The notes beneath the pieces are model-generated. The model was not told the origin of the DNA. It saw nothing but the letters and a program-made list of their open reading frames with translations, and made no database searches. Below are positions 1 through 11,200 of a stretch of 64,000 nt of DNA, piece after piece. Each line of letters opens with the position of its first letter. Position 1 is the first letter of the stretch. Made by a program: the position numbers and the translations under genes. The stretch is from Rugalucina vietnamica (lineage: Eukaryota; Mollusca; Bivalvia; Lucinida; Lucinidae), in contig OZ024872.1 in assembly GCA_964017185.1 (NCBI GenBank), positions 63,109,817-63,173,816 of the forward strand, written 5' to 3'.

Positions 1-604
1 TGATCCTTGATAAAATCAAGTTCATAAACTGTATAGTGTATATGCATCCAGTGTACATCTATTGCTCAGTTTCGAAGGCCGATATTCTATGGAAAGTAGG
101 GTACAACTGGGTGAGGTATCTAGTACCAATTCCATTCTAACGACCCGTCCATGTTTGCTCCCTCCGGATACAAATGCAGTGTAGACGCATCTGTGTTGTA
201 AGCAGAAAGCCACTCGCTTTGTATTCAGAAATTGTGGATTTAATCCAGAGCCTCTACAGACTTCCGGGTGAGAGTTCCAGTATGCTATATCTCAATATGA
301 CATTATCTGTTTGTATTATGTAATTCCCTAACAAAGCAACATTAATTGCAGATTTGACTTTGGAATGGAGTTTTGAAGGGTGTGACCACAGTAAGCAAAT
401 TAATACAAAAATATTAATGATGCTAACACGTGTTACAATTCTTATAACTTTAGGTGACCGGATTTTTTGCGGAGTATATTATTTGATGATTAACTTCAAC
501 AATAAATGGCTTAGAACATGCCTGGATGGTAAGTTATGCTAATCACATTGACACTAGGCAAGCCTCCATGGGGCAGATTACTAGACTTAATATGCACCAG
601 TCCT
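1..604. other. No gene recognised at left edge
   Basis: I see no exon with a coherent domain, signal peptide or splice pair here. The short open frames are not supported by any motif. The sequence is ordinary AT-rich DNA leading into the first hairpin MITE. Confidence 0.5.
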
Positions 605-849
605 GTACGAGCCGCGACGCGAGAAAACCGGTCTTCGGGGTTTCCGACCAGGTCTGACACAAACCGGGCTGTACAGCTACAGAAGCAGGCTAGAAGCTTG
701 AAATTTCGGATTTGAGAAGAAGAGAAATTGTACTATCCGTGTAGCGAAAATAAAGGCGCTGATCAGCTTCGCAGTTACTGCGAAGCTGATCTGCGCCTTT
801 GTTTTCGCATAGGTAATAATCCCGTTTTCTCATGACGCGGCTCGTACAT
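605..849. mobile_element. Hairpin MITE, copy 1 (full length)
   Basis: The ends are inverted repeats (GTACGAGCCGCG at left, CGCGGCTCGTAC at right). The centre is a palindrome of about 65 bp reading AAAGGCGC-TGATCAGCTTCGC...GCGAAGCTGATC-TGCGCCTTTG. Related copies recur at least twelve times in the window, mostly within introns. There is no coding capacity, so it is a non-autonomous element moved by an unknown transposase. Confidence 0.75.
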
Positions 850-1347
850 GATTGTGATAACCACGGCACTCATTATGAAAACACGCCATGCAATAAACAG
901 GGATTCTTTGTTTCATTGGTAAAAATTGAAAATTTCATTTTACCCCTGTATGCCCCAGTTTTGCTATATTAAAGTTGGGTATAAGGGGGTATATATTACA
1001 TGGACGTGTTCTCATGGTACTAGGTCGGCTCAACCATTTGTACAGAATTCCTCTTTTACGAACATGACGTTCCTGGTCATTCTGTACTAACAGAACACAC
1101 GAACTGGCGGGGTTATCATGATACTGGATGCTATACACCAGCCAGCTCCTTGGAAACCGTAAAATAAACCAGCCATCTCTGCCATTCGACAATTCAAAGC
1201 AGTGACCGACATGGAAACCAGAAAACAGTACAACAACTGCCACCTGTCAAAGCTCCAGGTGCAGACGGAAGTTCTGCCGAAGCCTATAAGACTGGAGGGT
1301 TACGTATGACAGAGAAACATGGATAAAAGAGTTATCTTGGGGGCACA

Positions 1348-1477
1348 AATGAGCCGTCTCGTGAGAAAACAATGTGGTTTCCGAACAGGTTGGACACAAA
1401 CCGAGCTGTGCAAGCACGGAAGCTGGCTAGAAGCTTGAAATTTCGGATTTAAGTAGAAGAGGAACTGGTTTTGCTGT
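1348..1477. mobile_element. Hairpin MITE, left half only
   Basis: This carries the GAGCCGTCTCGTGAGAAAAC terminus and the adjoining GGTTTCCGAACAGGTTGGAC segment, but stops before the central palindrome. It is a truncated copy of the same family. Confidence 0.65.
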
Positions 1478-1960
1478 TTGAACACGGCTTTCGACCAATC
1501 GAAAACTGCTTCAAACAGCTATGCGCATAGATATCTATGCAAGAACAATGGTTTAAGCAATGACAATCAGTAGTGCAATAAAATCCACCCATTTACAAAT
1601 TCCAGTAGTATAGTTTGTCAATTAATCGTAAAATCAAATGATTTTGACGGCCATCTTGAAAATTGGGTTAACCACCTTGAAAATGGAAAAATTTGAGATG
1701 GCTAACGAGAAAATATTTATAAGAAAGGATCTCAAAGACCTCATACTTGTATCCGGAAGTGCAGGATTGTCTCAAAAATCCTGACGTTTCCATCTCCACT
1801 ACTATCAAATAAACATAGTCCGGCACAGAAACCTAAAATATCAGCCAAAGCGTGCAATACCGTCTATAGAAAATGTTTTTGCATTTTTGAAAGAGGATAT
1901 ATAGTGCATTACAAAACCAAGTGATGCCACTCTGACATCCTTGGGCAACTCGCTGAAATC

Positions 1961-2290
1961 AAGATGGCGTCCAAGATGGCGGCCAAACGTATTATTTATA
2001 TGAAATGGACCCATCTAACACTCGTATTATTTCTAAATTGCTCTTTTTGGTCAATAAATTGTGAAATTTAATTATATGAATCATTTCATCATTGGACAGT
2101 TTGTTAGATACAAGATGGCGTCCAAGATGGCGGCCAAAAGTGTTATTTACATAAAATGGACCCATATAACACTAATGTTATTTCTTAACTGCTCTTTTGT
2201 GGTCAATAAATTGTGAAAATAAGATCATATGCATCATCTTATCATTGGACAGTTTGTTAGATACAAGATGGCGTCCAATATGGCGGCCAA
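1961..2290. repeat. Tandem repeat of about 152 bp with 'AAGATGGCGTCCAAGATGGC' motif
   Basis: Three units start at about 1961, 2112 and 2265. Each begins AAGATGGCGTCCAAGATGGC and continues through TGGACCCAT, TCAATAAATTGTGAAA and CATTGGACAGTTTGTTAGATA. Related sequence lies in the opposite orientation at 6.43-6.96 kb, including the shared CCAAGGATG and TCTATAGA blocks, so this is part of a dispersed repeat family. Confidence 0.75.
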
Positions 2291-2459
2291 AATAAAATAG
2301 TGCATTTAAATGAAAGTAAACCAAAATACACTCCTGCTGTTATTTATCACGCTGAAGGTCACAAAAATGGGAAATTAAAGCATATATAGCCTTGCACATA
2401 ACATTACTACGAATGAATTTGATGTATCCCTAAATGACAAATAAAGGAGATAACCATAC

Positions 2460-4130
2460 TGTAAAAGAACATTTGAGTTATTTTTTATATTAACTGAATT
2501 TTTGCATATATTGTGAAACATGCCACTGTCATTTTAGCAAAACACGTGGTAGACATGCACAAGAGATACATTTGTTGCTTATTTTTTGACTGTTGGATGC
2601 CGAGATTAATCAGGGGTATGGTTCACGATTCATGAGTTACACACAAATATTCTATTGCAGATACATGTTCAATCAGTATAAAAGATGCTTTAATATAGCA
2701 TATATAAACCATATCAAGTGAGCATTGACCAGGAGTACAAACAATGCGAGGATTGACCAGGAGTCGGCCATATCCAGACACAGAAAATCAGTAAGCGATA
2801 TTATCACCAAGTACGCTTATCCATCAACTGGGTTTTCGTTCAATTCTTTTCATTTATTTTGTTGGTCGTGAATGCACTTTCGGACAAAGCTGGAGAGAAT
2901 GGTATCTGGCATGGTGGCGGATAACGATTTCTAGATATGCAGTTGCAAGAACACCAATACATATTTATTATTTAGGTTCAATGTATCATTGTGAAGAGTT
3001 ACCAATTCATGTAAGTCTTATATTATCTTCATGTATGCCTTTCTGCAATGGTGTATGTGAAAGATCATCACTTTAAACTGAATAAGATTCATAACAGACG
3101 CTGTGTAAGGCTGTGTAACTGGAACTTCACACGACCAACCACATCAATAACTGATAAACTTTCCAAACTAACAGTGCTACTGCAATGATCGACCGTCCTG
3201 CAAAGTTCCAACAGAGAAAACAGGAACAGAAAACGGAATGCTAGATCTAGATATATAGTAACAAAAGGTCAGTCTCTCCGAACCTCCGGCTTCTGAGTGC
3301 TTCTGTGGAATGAAGTACTGATGCTTGCCAAATCACTAGGATTCTTCATTGCATTGGTGTAACCTATAAAACATTTACAGCCCTAAACTCACAAGATGTT
3401 TTATTTTCGCTTTATTTTATCTTAATAACAGTGTTGGTTTCAGTGTTTCTGTTCTCACTTAAAGGGGAAGAAGATCATCGCGAGCTTGTGATTGCTAAGG
3501 GTTTGGGATCCACAGACCAGTAATAGAATTTCTCCATAGGCATTCAGTGTGTTTTCATAGCCATTTTGGCATTTCATGGGTATTACAACTTTTTGTTTAA
3601 AATCGCCACAAAGGCACAGTTTATTTTTCGTGTTCGAACAATTAAAAGTCACTTCTCTACTGAGACAGTGACCAGCCGAACACAACCTATTAAATTCAGC
3701 ATACTGTCCCAAAATTGCATTCCACAAAGCTTGAAAGATTTTATAATTGTGAACAGTTACCAGCTAGATCATATAAGTCTTATTCTAACCTCCCCATCCT
3801 ATGCCTGCTGTACCGGACAGTTAGCAGTTTTCAAACTCTTGTATTTGGTTTCAAAGATAAACAACTCATCTGATGGATTTGTGGACATCTGCGTCGAATA
3901 TAAAGATTTACGGATGGATGGAATAGAGAATCGCGGATAAATCTAAAATGGAGACGGAATAAACTGTGTGGTCGTGTTAGCTATACTGCACATTTCTACT
4001 GCTTTGAGATACAAACCGGCTTCTACAGCGAGTGTTAGCTTCACACGCAGCTGTTACATCAGAACAAAAACATTTCCTCTTATGACTCTATTTAGATCAG
4101 TACCAAAAGAGAGTAGTTGCTCCATCACAA
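2460..4130. other. Intergenic stretch, no gene supported
   Basis: There are open frames of 90-124 codons around 3.45-3.94 kb on both strands. None shows a domain, signal peptide, repeat or splice-compatible partner. I see no transposon ends here. Confidence 0.45.
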
Positions 4131-4215
4131 TATGACTGAAGATTTGTTGACTAGGGAGTGGATCCCTAGCCAAACCAGATTAAGCCTACTTAAATCCACA
4201 CATTATCGATTCTAT

Positions 4216-4870
4216 ATGTAAGTATATCATATAGCGCACAAGTTCCAATAAGCGCACACCCTGGTCGTTTCCGAAAAACATGTGCATAAGCGCACACTAC
4301 TCGACGAGCATATTAATATTTTTCAGCAATTTTACACTTTGTTGACTAGGGAGTGGATCCCTAGCCAAACCAGATTAAGCCTACTTAAATCCACACATTA
4401 TCGATTGTAACCCCTATCCAACCCCACAGCATGCCACATCAACCCATATTTTAGTCTCTACACATATCCTACACAGCCAACCGCCTTTTAACATGTCGTC
4501 ATACTACGTGAAACCCAATCCTAATTATCTCATCCTATTCTATCATATCTGAATGCCACTATTTCTACCTTTACCTTTGAAACAGTCAGGCGAAAGTTAA
4601 AATGTTCCTAGCGTTGTAATTATTTGCAATGCTTTAATTAACAGCATTGCTTGACAGTAGATTACATATGTATACATGTAATCTTCTATTTGTACCAGCT
4701 TATTCTAAAATTAAACAAAGTTTCCTAAAATAAAATTATGGCGGTTATATTAGCGTTTTGGCAGTTTATGTTCAAATTTTGTTTAATAAAACACAGAAAT
4801 GGAATTTTCATTTCATTTCTATATACCCAAACACATTTTATCTACTTTCTGGTGGCCATATTGAATATGA
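4216..4870. repeat. Segmental duplication block A (copy of 5668-6320)
   Basis: This block begins with the intron start that normally follows the duplicated exon (GTAAGTATATCATATAGCGC) but has no exon before it. It continues almost identically to 5668-6320. A short piece of it (GACTAGGGAGTGGATCCCTA onward) also appears just upstream at about 4149-4209. Confidence 0.8.
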
Positions 4871-4885
4871 GCAGCCATAATGTCC

Positions 4886-5077
4886 TGTATGACCTCGCAC
4901 TCGAATGGCTGAGGAATAAGGTTCGGATGAGAAAAAGGTTTGTAATTAAATAGCGGGCATTACCCATATCACATGAACCATGTACATGTGCTGTGACTTG
5001 AATGTTTTTCAAGCGCAGAAGCAACGCCATACATTGTGCTCTTAGCTTCGTGGAAGGCTGGTCATAATAAGCGTAGC

Positions 5078-5114
<37 letters not shown>

Positions 5115-5670
5115 TTTAGAAATTTACGTAGGCATACAATGAGACCTCTACCATCGTCACACGAAATTATTAGCAAAACAATGAAAAGAATCAAAATATT
5201 AACAGCATATTTACAATATGAGCCACTGAATAAGAAAACCAACAATTATGCAAAATGCTTGGGCGAAAGCAAAGGCGCAGATCTGCTTCACGGTAACCGC
5301 GAAGCTGACCAGCGCCTTTGTTTTCGCTACACGGATAGTACAATCCATCTACTTAAATCCAAATTTTCAAGCTTATAGCCTGCTTCTGTGACTGTACAGT
5401 CCGGTTTGTGTCAGACCTGGTCGGAACCCCAAATTGTTGGTTTTCTCACGCATCTTATTTTTCAAAACATTTTCAGCATGGCGGTTGGCGTATAGGGTTT
5501 ATAACGGTAGCCTGTACACCTGGAACTCTGAGACGCTGTATGGCCACAATTCTCTGTGGGACTTGTTCCTTTCCACGGACAGTCACTATCCCTCGGACCC
5601 ATCATCTTACGAACCGTTCAAGTCGAGCGTCATCCAAGACTGGGCAGATAACAAGATCAGCGTCCAGGCT
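4886..5670 (+). repeat. Segmental duplication block X, copy 1
   Basis: This is nearly identical to 7968-8777: a handful of substitutions in roughly 780 bp, plus a poly-A run of about 32 nt against about 59 nt. It contains a hairpin MITE (about 5229-5451) and a full copy of the first module exon of gene A. Unlike copy 2 it lies upstream of the signal-peptide exon. Confidence 0.9.
5477..5670 (+). pseudogene. Orphan duplicate of gene A exon 2
   Basis: This 194-nt exon copy has an intact acceptor (TTTTCAG) and donor (GTAAGT). It encodes the same peptide (WRLAYRVYNGSLYTW...) as the exon at 8584-8777; the one coding difference seen, TCG to TCC, is synonymous. It lies upstream of the only signal-peptide exon found (7702-7777). 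Including it together with the 8584 copy would break frame, because 194 is not a multiple of 3. It is therefore probably unused, unless an upstream promoter exists. Confidence 0.7.
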
Positions 5671-6320
5671 GTAAGTATATCATATAGCGCACAAGTTCCA
5701 ATAAGCGCACACCCTGGTCGTTTCCGAAAACATGTGCATAAGCGCACACTACTCGACGAGCATATTAATATTTTTCAGCAATTTTACACTTTGTTGACTA
5801 GGGAGTGGATCCCTAGCCAAACCAGATTAAGCCTACTTAAATCCACACATTATCGATTGTAACCCCTATCCAACCCCACAGCATGCCACATCAACCCATA
5901 TTTTAGTCTCTACACATATCCTACACAGCCAACCGCCTTTTAACATGTCGTCATACTACGTGAAACCCAATCCTAATTATCTCATCCTATTCTATCATAT
6001 CTGAATGCCACTATTTCTACCTTTACCTTTGAAACAGTCAGGCGAAAGTTAAAATGTTCCTAGCGTTGTAATTATTTGCAATGCTTTAATTAACAGCATT
6101 GCTTGACAGTAGATTACATATGTATACATGTAATCTTCTATTTGTACCAGCTTATTCTAAAAATAAACAAAGTTTCCTAAAATAAAATTATGGCGGTTAT
6201 ATTAGCGTTTTGGCAGTTTATGTTCAAATTTTGTTTAATAAAACACTGAAATGGAATTTTCATTTCATTTCTATATACCCAAACACATTTTATCTACTTT
6301 CTGGTGGCCATATTGAATTT
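5671..6320. repeat. Segmental duplication block B (copy of 4216-4870)
   Basis: This directly follows the orphan exon copy. Its first part of about 118 bp (to about 5786) also follows the functional exon at 8778-8898. The remainder (about 5787-6320) is shared only with block A and looks like an insertion into the intron of the older copy. Confidence 0.8.
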
Positions 6321-6429
6321 GATCAGCCATTTTTGTTTTAGCTTTTGTTACATATTCAAGAACAATCTTAGCTTTATGACTCCTGCATATTCAACGCAAT
6401 TGTTTTGATATTTTATCACATATATTGAT

Positions 6430-6960
6430 GAAATTCTATAGAATAACAATTTGTCGACCATCTTGGATTTTAGTTGCCATCTTTATTAATTTTCCTTTTC
6501 TTGCATACATGTAGTAATGGCAAAATGTCTTAACTTGAAGTTTTCTCCACTTTAAATGACATCTTTTAGCATTTTATAACATACATGTAACAACTTCTCT
6601 CAAAAACCCTTATTTCGTCGGCCATCTTGGATTTTGATGGCCATCTTGTATTTGGTTATTCTTATTTTGTTGTATTTTGATGAAAAAGCCTAAATTTTAT
6701 TATTTCTCAAATTTTAAGGCAAACATTTAGCGTTTCATCAAATATCTGTACGAAATTCTATCAAAAACCTTTCTTTTGTCGGCCATATTGGATTTTGGCG
6801 GCCATCTTGAATTGCCCAAGGATGCCAATCTGGCATCATCCGGATTTCAAATCAGGATACACATACCAACTTATTTCTGCAAAAACATTTTCTATAGACG
6901 CTATTGCATGGTCATCTTGGGTTCATGCCGGACTAACAAAGGCGGAGTATCACTCATGAT
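6430..6960. repeat. Dispersed 'GGCCATCTTGGATTTT' repeat
   Basis: The motif GGCCATCTTGGATTTT and variants recur about every 100-200 bp. The end of the block (CCAAGGATGCCAATCTGGCA, TTTTCTATAGACG) matches, in opposite orientation, sequence flanking the tandem array at 1.8-2.3 kb. It is a repeat-family member with no coding signal. Confidence 0.6.
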
Positions 6961-7701
6961 TTACGCTTGTTTCATGTAGAATGTTCATTTCTCGATATAG
7001 TCATGCTAGACTTGATCAGCCTAGTTGCTTATTACTTATTCGCTATAATCATCATGATATGCCAGGATAGATGGCAAAAACTGAAGCCTGCATGATAAGG
7101 ATCTTTAGATTACAACGGGCTACCCAGTAACAGTTCATGCAATATGCATAAGAAACTGTTTATTGCAAGAGGGCCACGTTACAGGAAACCTAAATGCACC
7201 CGAATGAGATGTTGATAGTGAAATCACTGCGTGACAACGGAGACTAGCGCGTATTTTAGCATATTGTACAACTTGCTTGCTGCCGCTACCTCTCTATTAT
7301 AATTAAGGTATAATTACCTTGCACTACGAATTTTAGAATAGTTTATCTGGGTTTGTTTTCTTATGTTCGTTGTTTTATTTTGTCTTAGTTGTCATGGAAA
7401 GGATATGCGGCATAGCTTTATTTGTTTATGCAGGACCTATTTGTCATATATATTTTAGAAAGAGTCCTAAAATTATATAAATGTATATCTGTTTACTCTT
7501 ATTTTAGTCTATGTTCTAATCAATGTTGAATAATTTTGATTCCCATCGGATTAAAGCGCGTTCTACGAAGTTCTCAGTAAAATAATAACAGCATGGTAAC
7601 AAGGAGGAACCGTTTCCAACAAACAGACATTAATGTTTGGAAAAATCACATATGACGGATATTTTTATGTGATCATTTCCCGAAGACGCGATATTGGTGT
7701 C

Positions 7702-7777
7702 ATGTTAATGTTATGGTCGTTGATGATTTTATTGCTCAGCTTGATCAGATCTCAGAAGTTGGATAAACCAAGAGGAC
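7702..7777 (+). CDS. Gene A exon 1: signal peptide
   Basis: The ATG at 7702 opens a strongly hydrophobic leader followed by KLDKPRG. The exon ends in phase 1 at GGAC|GTGAGT and joins the phase-1 acceptor at 8584. A second in-frame ATG at 7708 could also start. A TATATAAA string at 7474-7481 is a possible core promoter element, but nothing else supports it. Confidence 0.75.
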
Positions 7778-8157
7778 GTGAGTATCATTTGTCATTTTAA
7801 AAATTATGGACGTTCAGAAATCGGGAGAAAATCATAAAAATAATGCTTTAAAATATATGCATGGCATTACGATGTATTGTAATACATTTGGTATTGCCAT
7901 GTAGACACTTTTATTTATGATACAATCTTTAGCTATTCCAGAGCCGTGAATTTTGCAAATAATAATGTATGACCTCGCACTCGAATGGCTGAGGAATAAG
8001 GTTCGGATGAGAAAAAGGTTTGTAATTAAATAGCGGGCATTACCCATATCACATGTACCATGTACATGTGCTGTGACTTGAATGTTTTTCAAGCGCAGAA
8101 GCAACGCCATACATTGTGCTCTTAGCTTCGTGGAAGGCTGGTCATAATAAGCGTAGC

Positions 8158-8221
<64 letters not shown>

Positions 8222-11200
8222 TTTAGAAATTTACGTAGGCATACAATGAGACCTCTACCATCGTCACACGAAATTATTAGCAAAACAATGAAAAGAATCA
8301 AAATATTAACAGCATATTTACAATATGAGCCACTGAATAAGAAAACCAACAATTATGCAAAATGCTTGGGCGAAAGCAAAGGCGCAGATCTGCTTCACGG
8401 TAACCGCAAAGCTGACCGGCGCCTTTGTTTTCGCTACACGGATAGTACAATCCATCTACTTAAATCCAAATTTTCAAGCTTATAGCCTGCTTCTGTGACT
8501 GTACAGTCCGGTTTGTGTCAGACCTGGTCGGAACCCCAAATTGTTGGTTTTCTCACGCATCTTACTTTTCAAAACATTTTCAGCATGGCGGTTGGCGTAT
8601 AGGGTTTATAACGGTAGCCTGTACACCTGGAACTCTGAGACGCTGTATGGCCACAATTCTCTGTGGGACTTGTTCCTTTCCACGGACAGTCACTATCCCT
8701 CGGACCCATCATCTTACGAACCGTTCAAGTCCAGCGTCATCCAAGACTGGGCAGATAACAAGATCAGCGTCCAGGCTGTAAGTATATCATATAGCGCACA
8801 AGTTCCAATAAGCGCACACCCTGGTCGTTTCCGAAAAACATGTTCATAAGCGCACACTACTCGACGAGCATATTAATATTTTTCAGCAATTTTACACTTA
8901 TATATTGCATTGTTATATACCTAATGTATCTCTACAATAGAAACTTGTCGTGTTGTAACGGACATCACTTTCTGCTGTTTTAGGCGTCGTAGGGCATTAA
9001 TACCATTAATGCCCTGAGATGACGTCATATCAGGGCAATAATGGTGTTAATGCCCTGAGATGACACCGTAGCAGGGCAATAATGGTGTTAATGCCCTGAG
9101 ATGACGTCATAGCAGGGCAATAATGGTGTTATTGCCCTACTGTAGGTGTTATTGCCCTGAGACTATGACATACACCTGTTTACATGTTATGGACACTAGG
9201 TGTTCATTTCATCTAAATTTAACATGGCAGGTGAGTGTACATTTCAGACGTATATTTCATCTTAATTTAACGTGTCATTTTGCGTCTCATCACTTACCAA
9301 TCAACGGCTGTGTGCTTGTCATCATGCGCGATTTCAAGACATAGTATTCACAATAAATAAATGAATAAATAAATAAATAAATAGATTGTACATGTATTGG
9401 AGGAAAGGTATATAACAATGACGATATAACATTCTTTTCCAAGTGCATTAACGTTTGCCAAGCCCTCGGGCAATAATGTGTTGCAGCCCTCACCGCTACG
9501 CGGTTCGGGCTGCAACACATTATTGCCCTTGGGCTTGGCAAACGTTAATGCACGGAAAAGAATGTTTTATCCTCTTATTAAAACTTAATTTTAGCTGATC
9601 AAACACCATTTTGGAACGATTGGAACACTTATATTAAATGCCATCATCATTGTTAATTTCAACAGTTTACGTGTTATTTACGTTTCCTAGTGTGCGCTTA
9701 TTAGAATGATATTTTGTTACCTTAACTTTGAGTTAAGCGCACTGTGCACTGATCACGAATGCAATTAAGAACAGAAGGCAATTTATACAATTGAAAGTCT
9801 TTGAATACTTGGCGATTTTTGGTAATTTCGCTTCATAATTTGACCATTTCTTTGTATAAAATAATAAAATGTCAGAGTCTGCACCCTGATCAGTGTGTTC
9901 TCAAGATTAATGTTGGAGGAGACATAAAATTGAGATCCCGATTCCGTATGGATTGGGCTGTTGATGGGACGCAAAACTCTAATTCCACTTACCTCTATTA
10001 CCATTGCAATGAAAAAGAAGCTAAGAATCATAAATGAAACACTATAATGATGATTGGTGATAGTGTCATTTTAACTCATATAAGCCCGGCGTCCTTTTTG
10101 TGAGACATAGGCAAACAGCATAGTCCCAGATGTGACGCCGCAGAACGCGGCGTCCCATCTGGGGCTATTCTGTTTGCTTAGAGAAATTTCATCAAAAATG
10201 GAATAAAATTTAAAATCACACCTAAAGCCCCTAAAAATGAAAATGGACTCACCCAATTGATAATGATGGGTGAATCCATTTGTCAAGTATGGGTTAAACA
10301 GAAAAAGATCACTTGTAGAGCTGATGAGATGACAGTACGTTGGTATCACAGTACGTTGGTACTGAAACATTCTCTATTTCTCTGTTGTTTTACTACTTCA
10401 ATTTTTACAACAACGGGGTTCTCTTCCAGATCAAACTGTCTTTTATCAAGAACAACACCGAGGAAGCTTTCATAGTATTCAATGGGTTTGGTAGGACGAA
10501 ATCAACATGGTTCAGTTGTGATAATATCCTCTATTCAACTTACACCGACCTACCTAACGCCTACATTGCTGACCAAGTCGATTGCCCCGGAACGTGAGTT
10601 GAGCCGTCTCGTGTGAAAACCAGCAATGTTGTTTCCGAGCAGGTCGGACACAAACCGGGCTGTACAGTCGCAGAAGATGGTGAGAGGTTGTAAATTCTGG
10701 ATTTAGAAAGTAGAGGAATTGTAGTATCCGTGTAGCGAAAATAAAGGCGCTGATCAGCTTCGCAGTTACTGCGAAGCTGATCTGCGCCTTTGTTTTCGCC
10801 TATGCAGAGTGTTGGTTTACCCATGCGGCGGCTTTTTGTTTGTTCTCTTTTCTTGTACGCTCAGAAATCGTACAACCTACGTCAGCTCATGCGTTTACAT
10901 GAACGACATTCCTGTTTGGTTTAAATGTCGCGTTAACAGAGAAAAAATAGAATTATCCGTATGGTTGAAACTGAGTCCAAATGCCTTATTGAAGTACAGG
11001 ACTACCAAGAATATAACCTGAGCTGCACCTCCTACATATTGTTTTAGTCCTCTAAAAAGTGAAATGTAATTAGTCTTTTATGCATAATCCTTTCGACGTC
11101 ACAATCAGTATTCTATCTATTTTTACAGGACAAATACAGGCTTTCCCTTCAGTATCCAGAACAGGACATTTCTGGATGGCCATTGCTGGGAGACCACCGG

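Noticed and set aside
935..1243. 102-codon minus frame
   Set aside because: Part of it falls in a dispersed repeat also present at 24.2 and 45.3 kb. No domain or splice partner was found.
3566..3940. 124-codon plus frame as a small gene
   Set aside because: No signal peptide, motif, splice-compatible neighbour or composition unlike background.
8122..8352. Minus frames with poly-Phe (also 5042-5245 and 56818-57030)
   Set aside because: They are translations of poly-A tracts in repeats, not genes.
5477..8777. Mutually exclusive alternative exons (5477 and 8584 copies)
   Set aside because: The upstream copy lies before the only signal-peptide exon found (7702), and both copies encode the same peptide, so alternative use would have no protein effect.
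8986..9165. Array of CRE-like TGACGTCA enhancers
   Set aside because: The octamer is part of a 41-bp tandem repeat inside an intron; repeat structure explains it without invoking regulation.
9290..9541. Minus frame of 83 codons with Met-Pro-Ser start
   Set aside because: It spans the long palindrome and an AAAT microsatellite.
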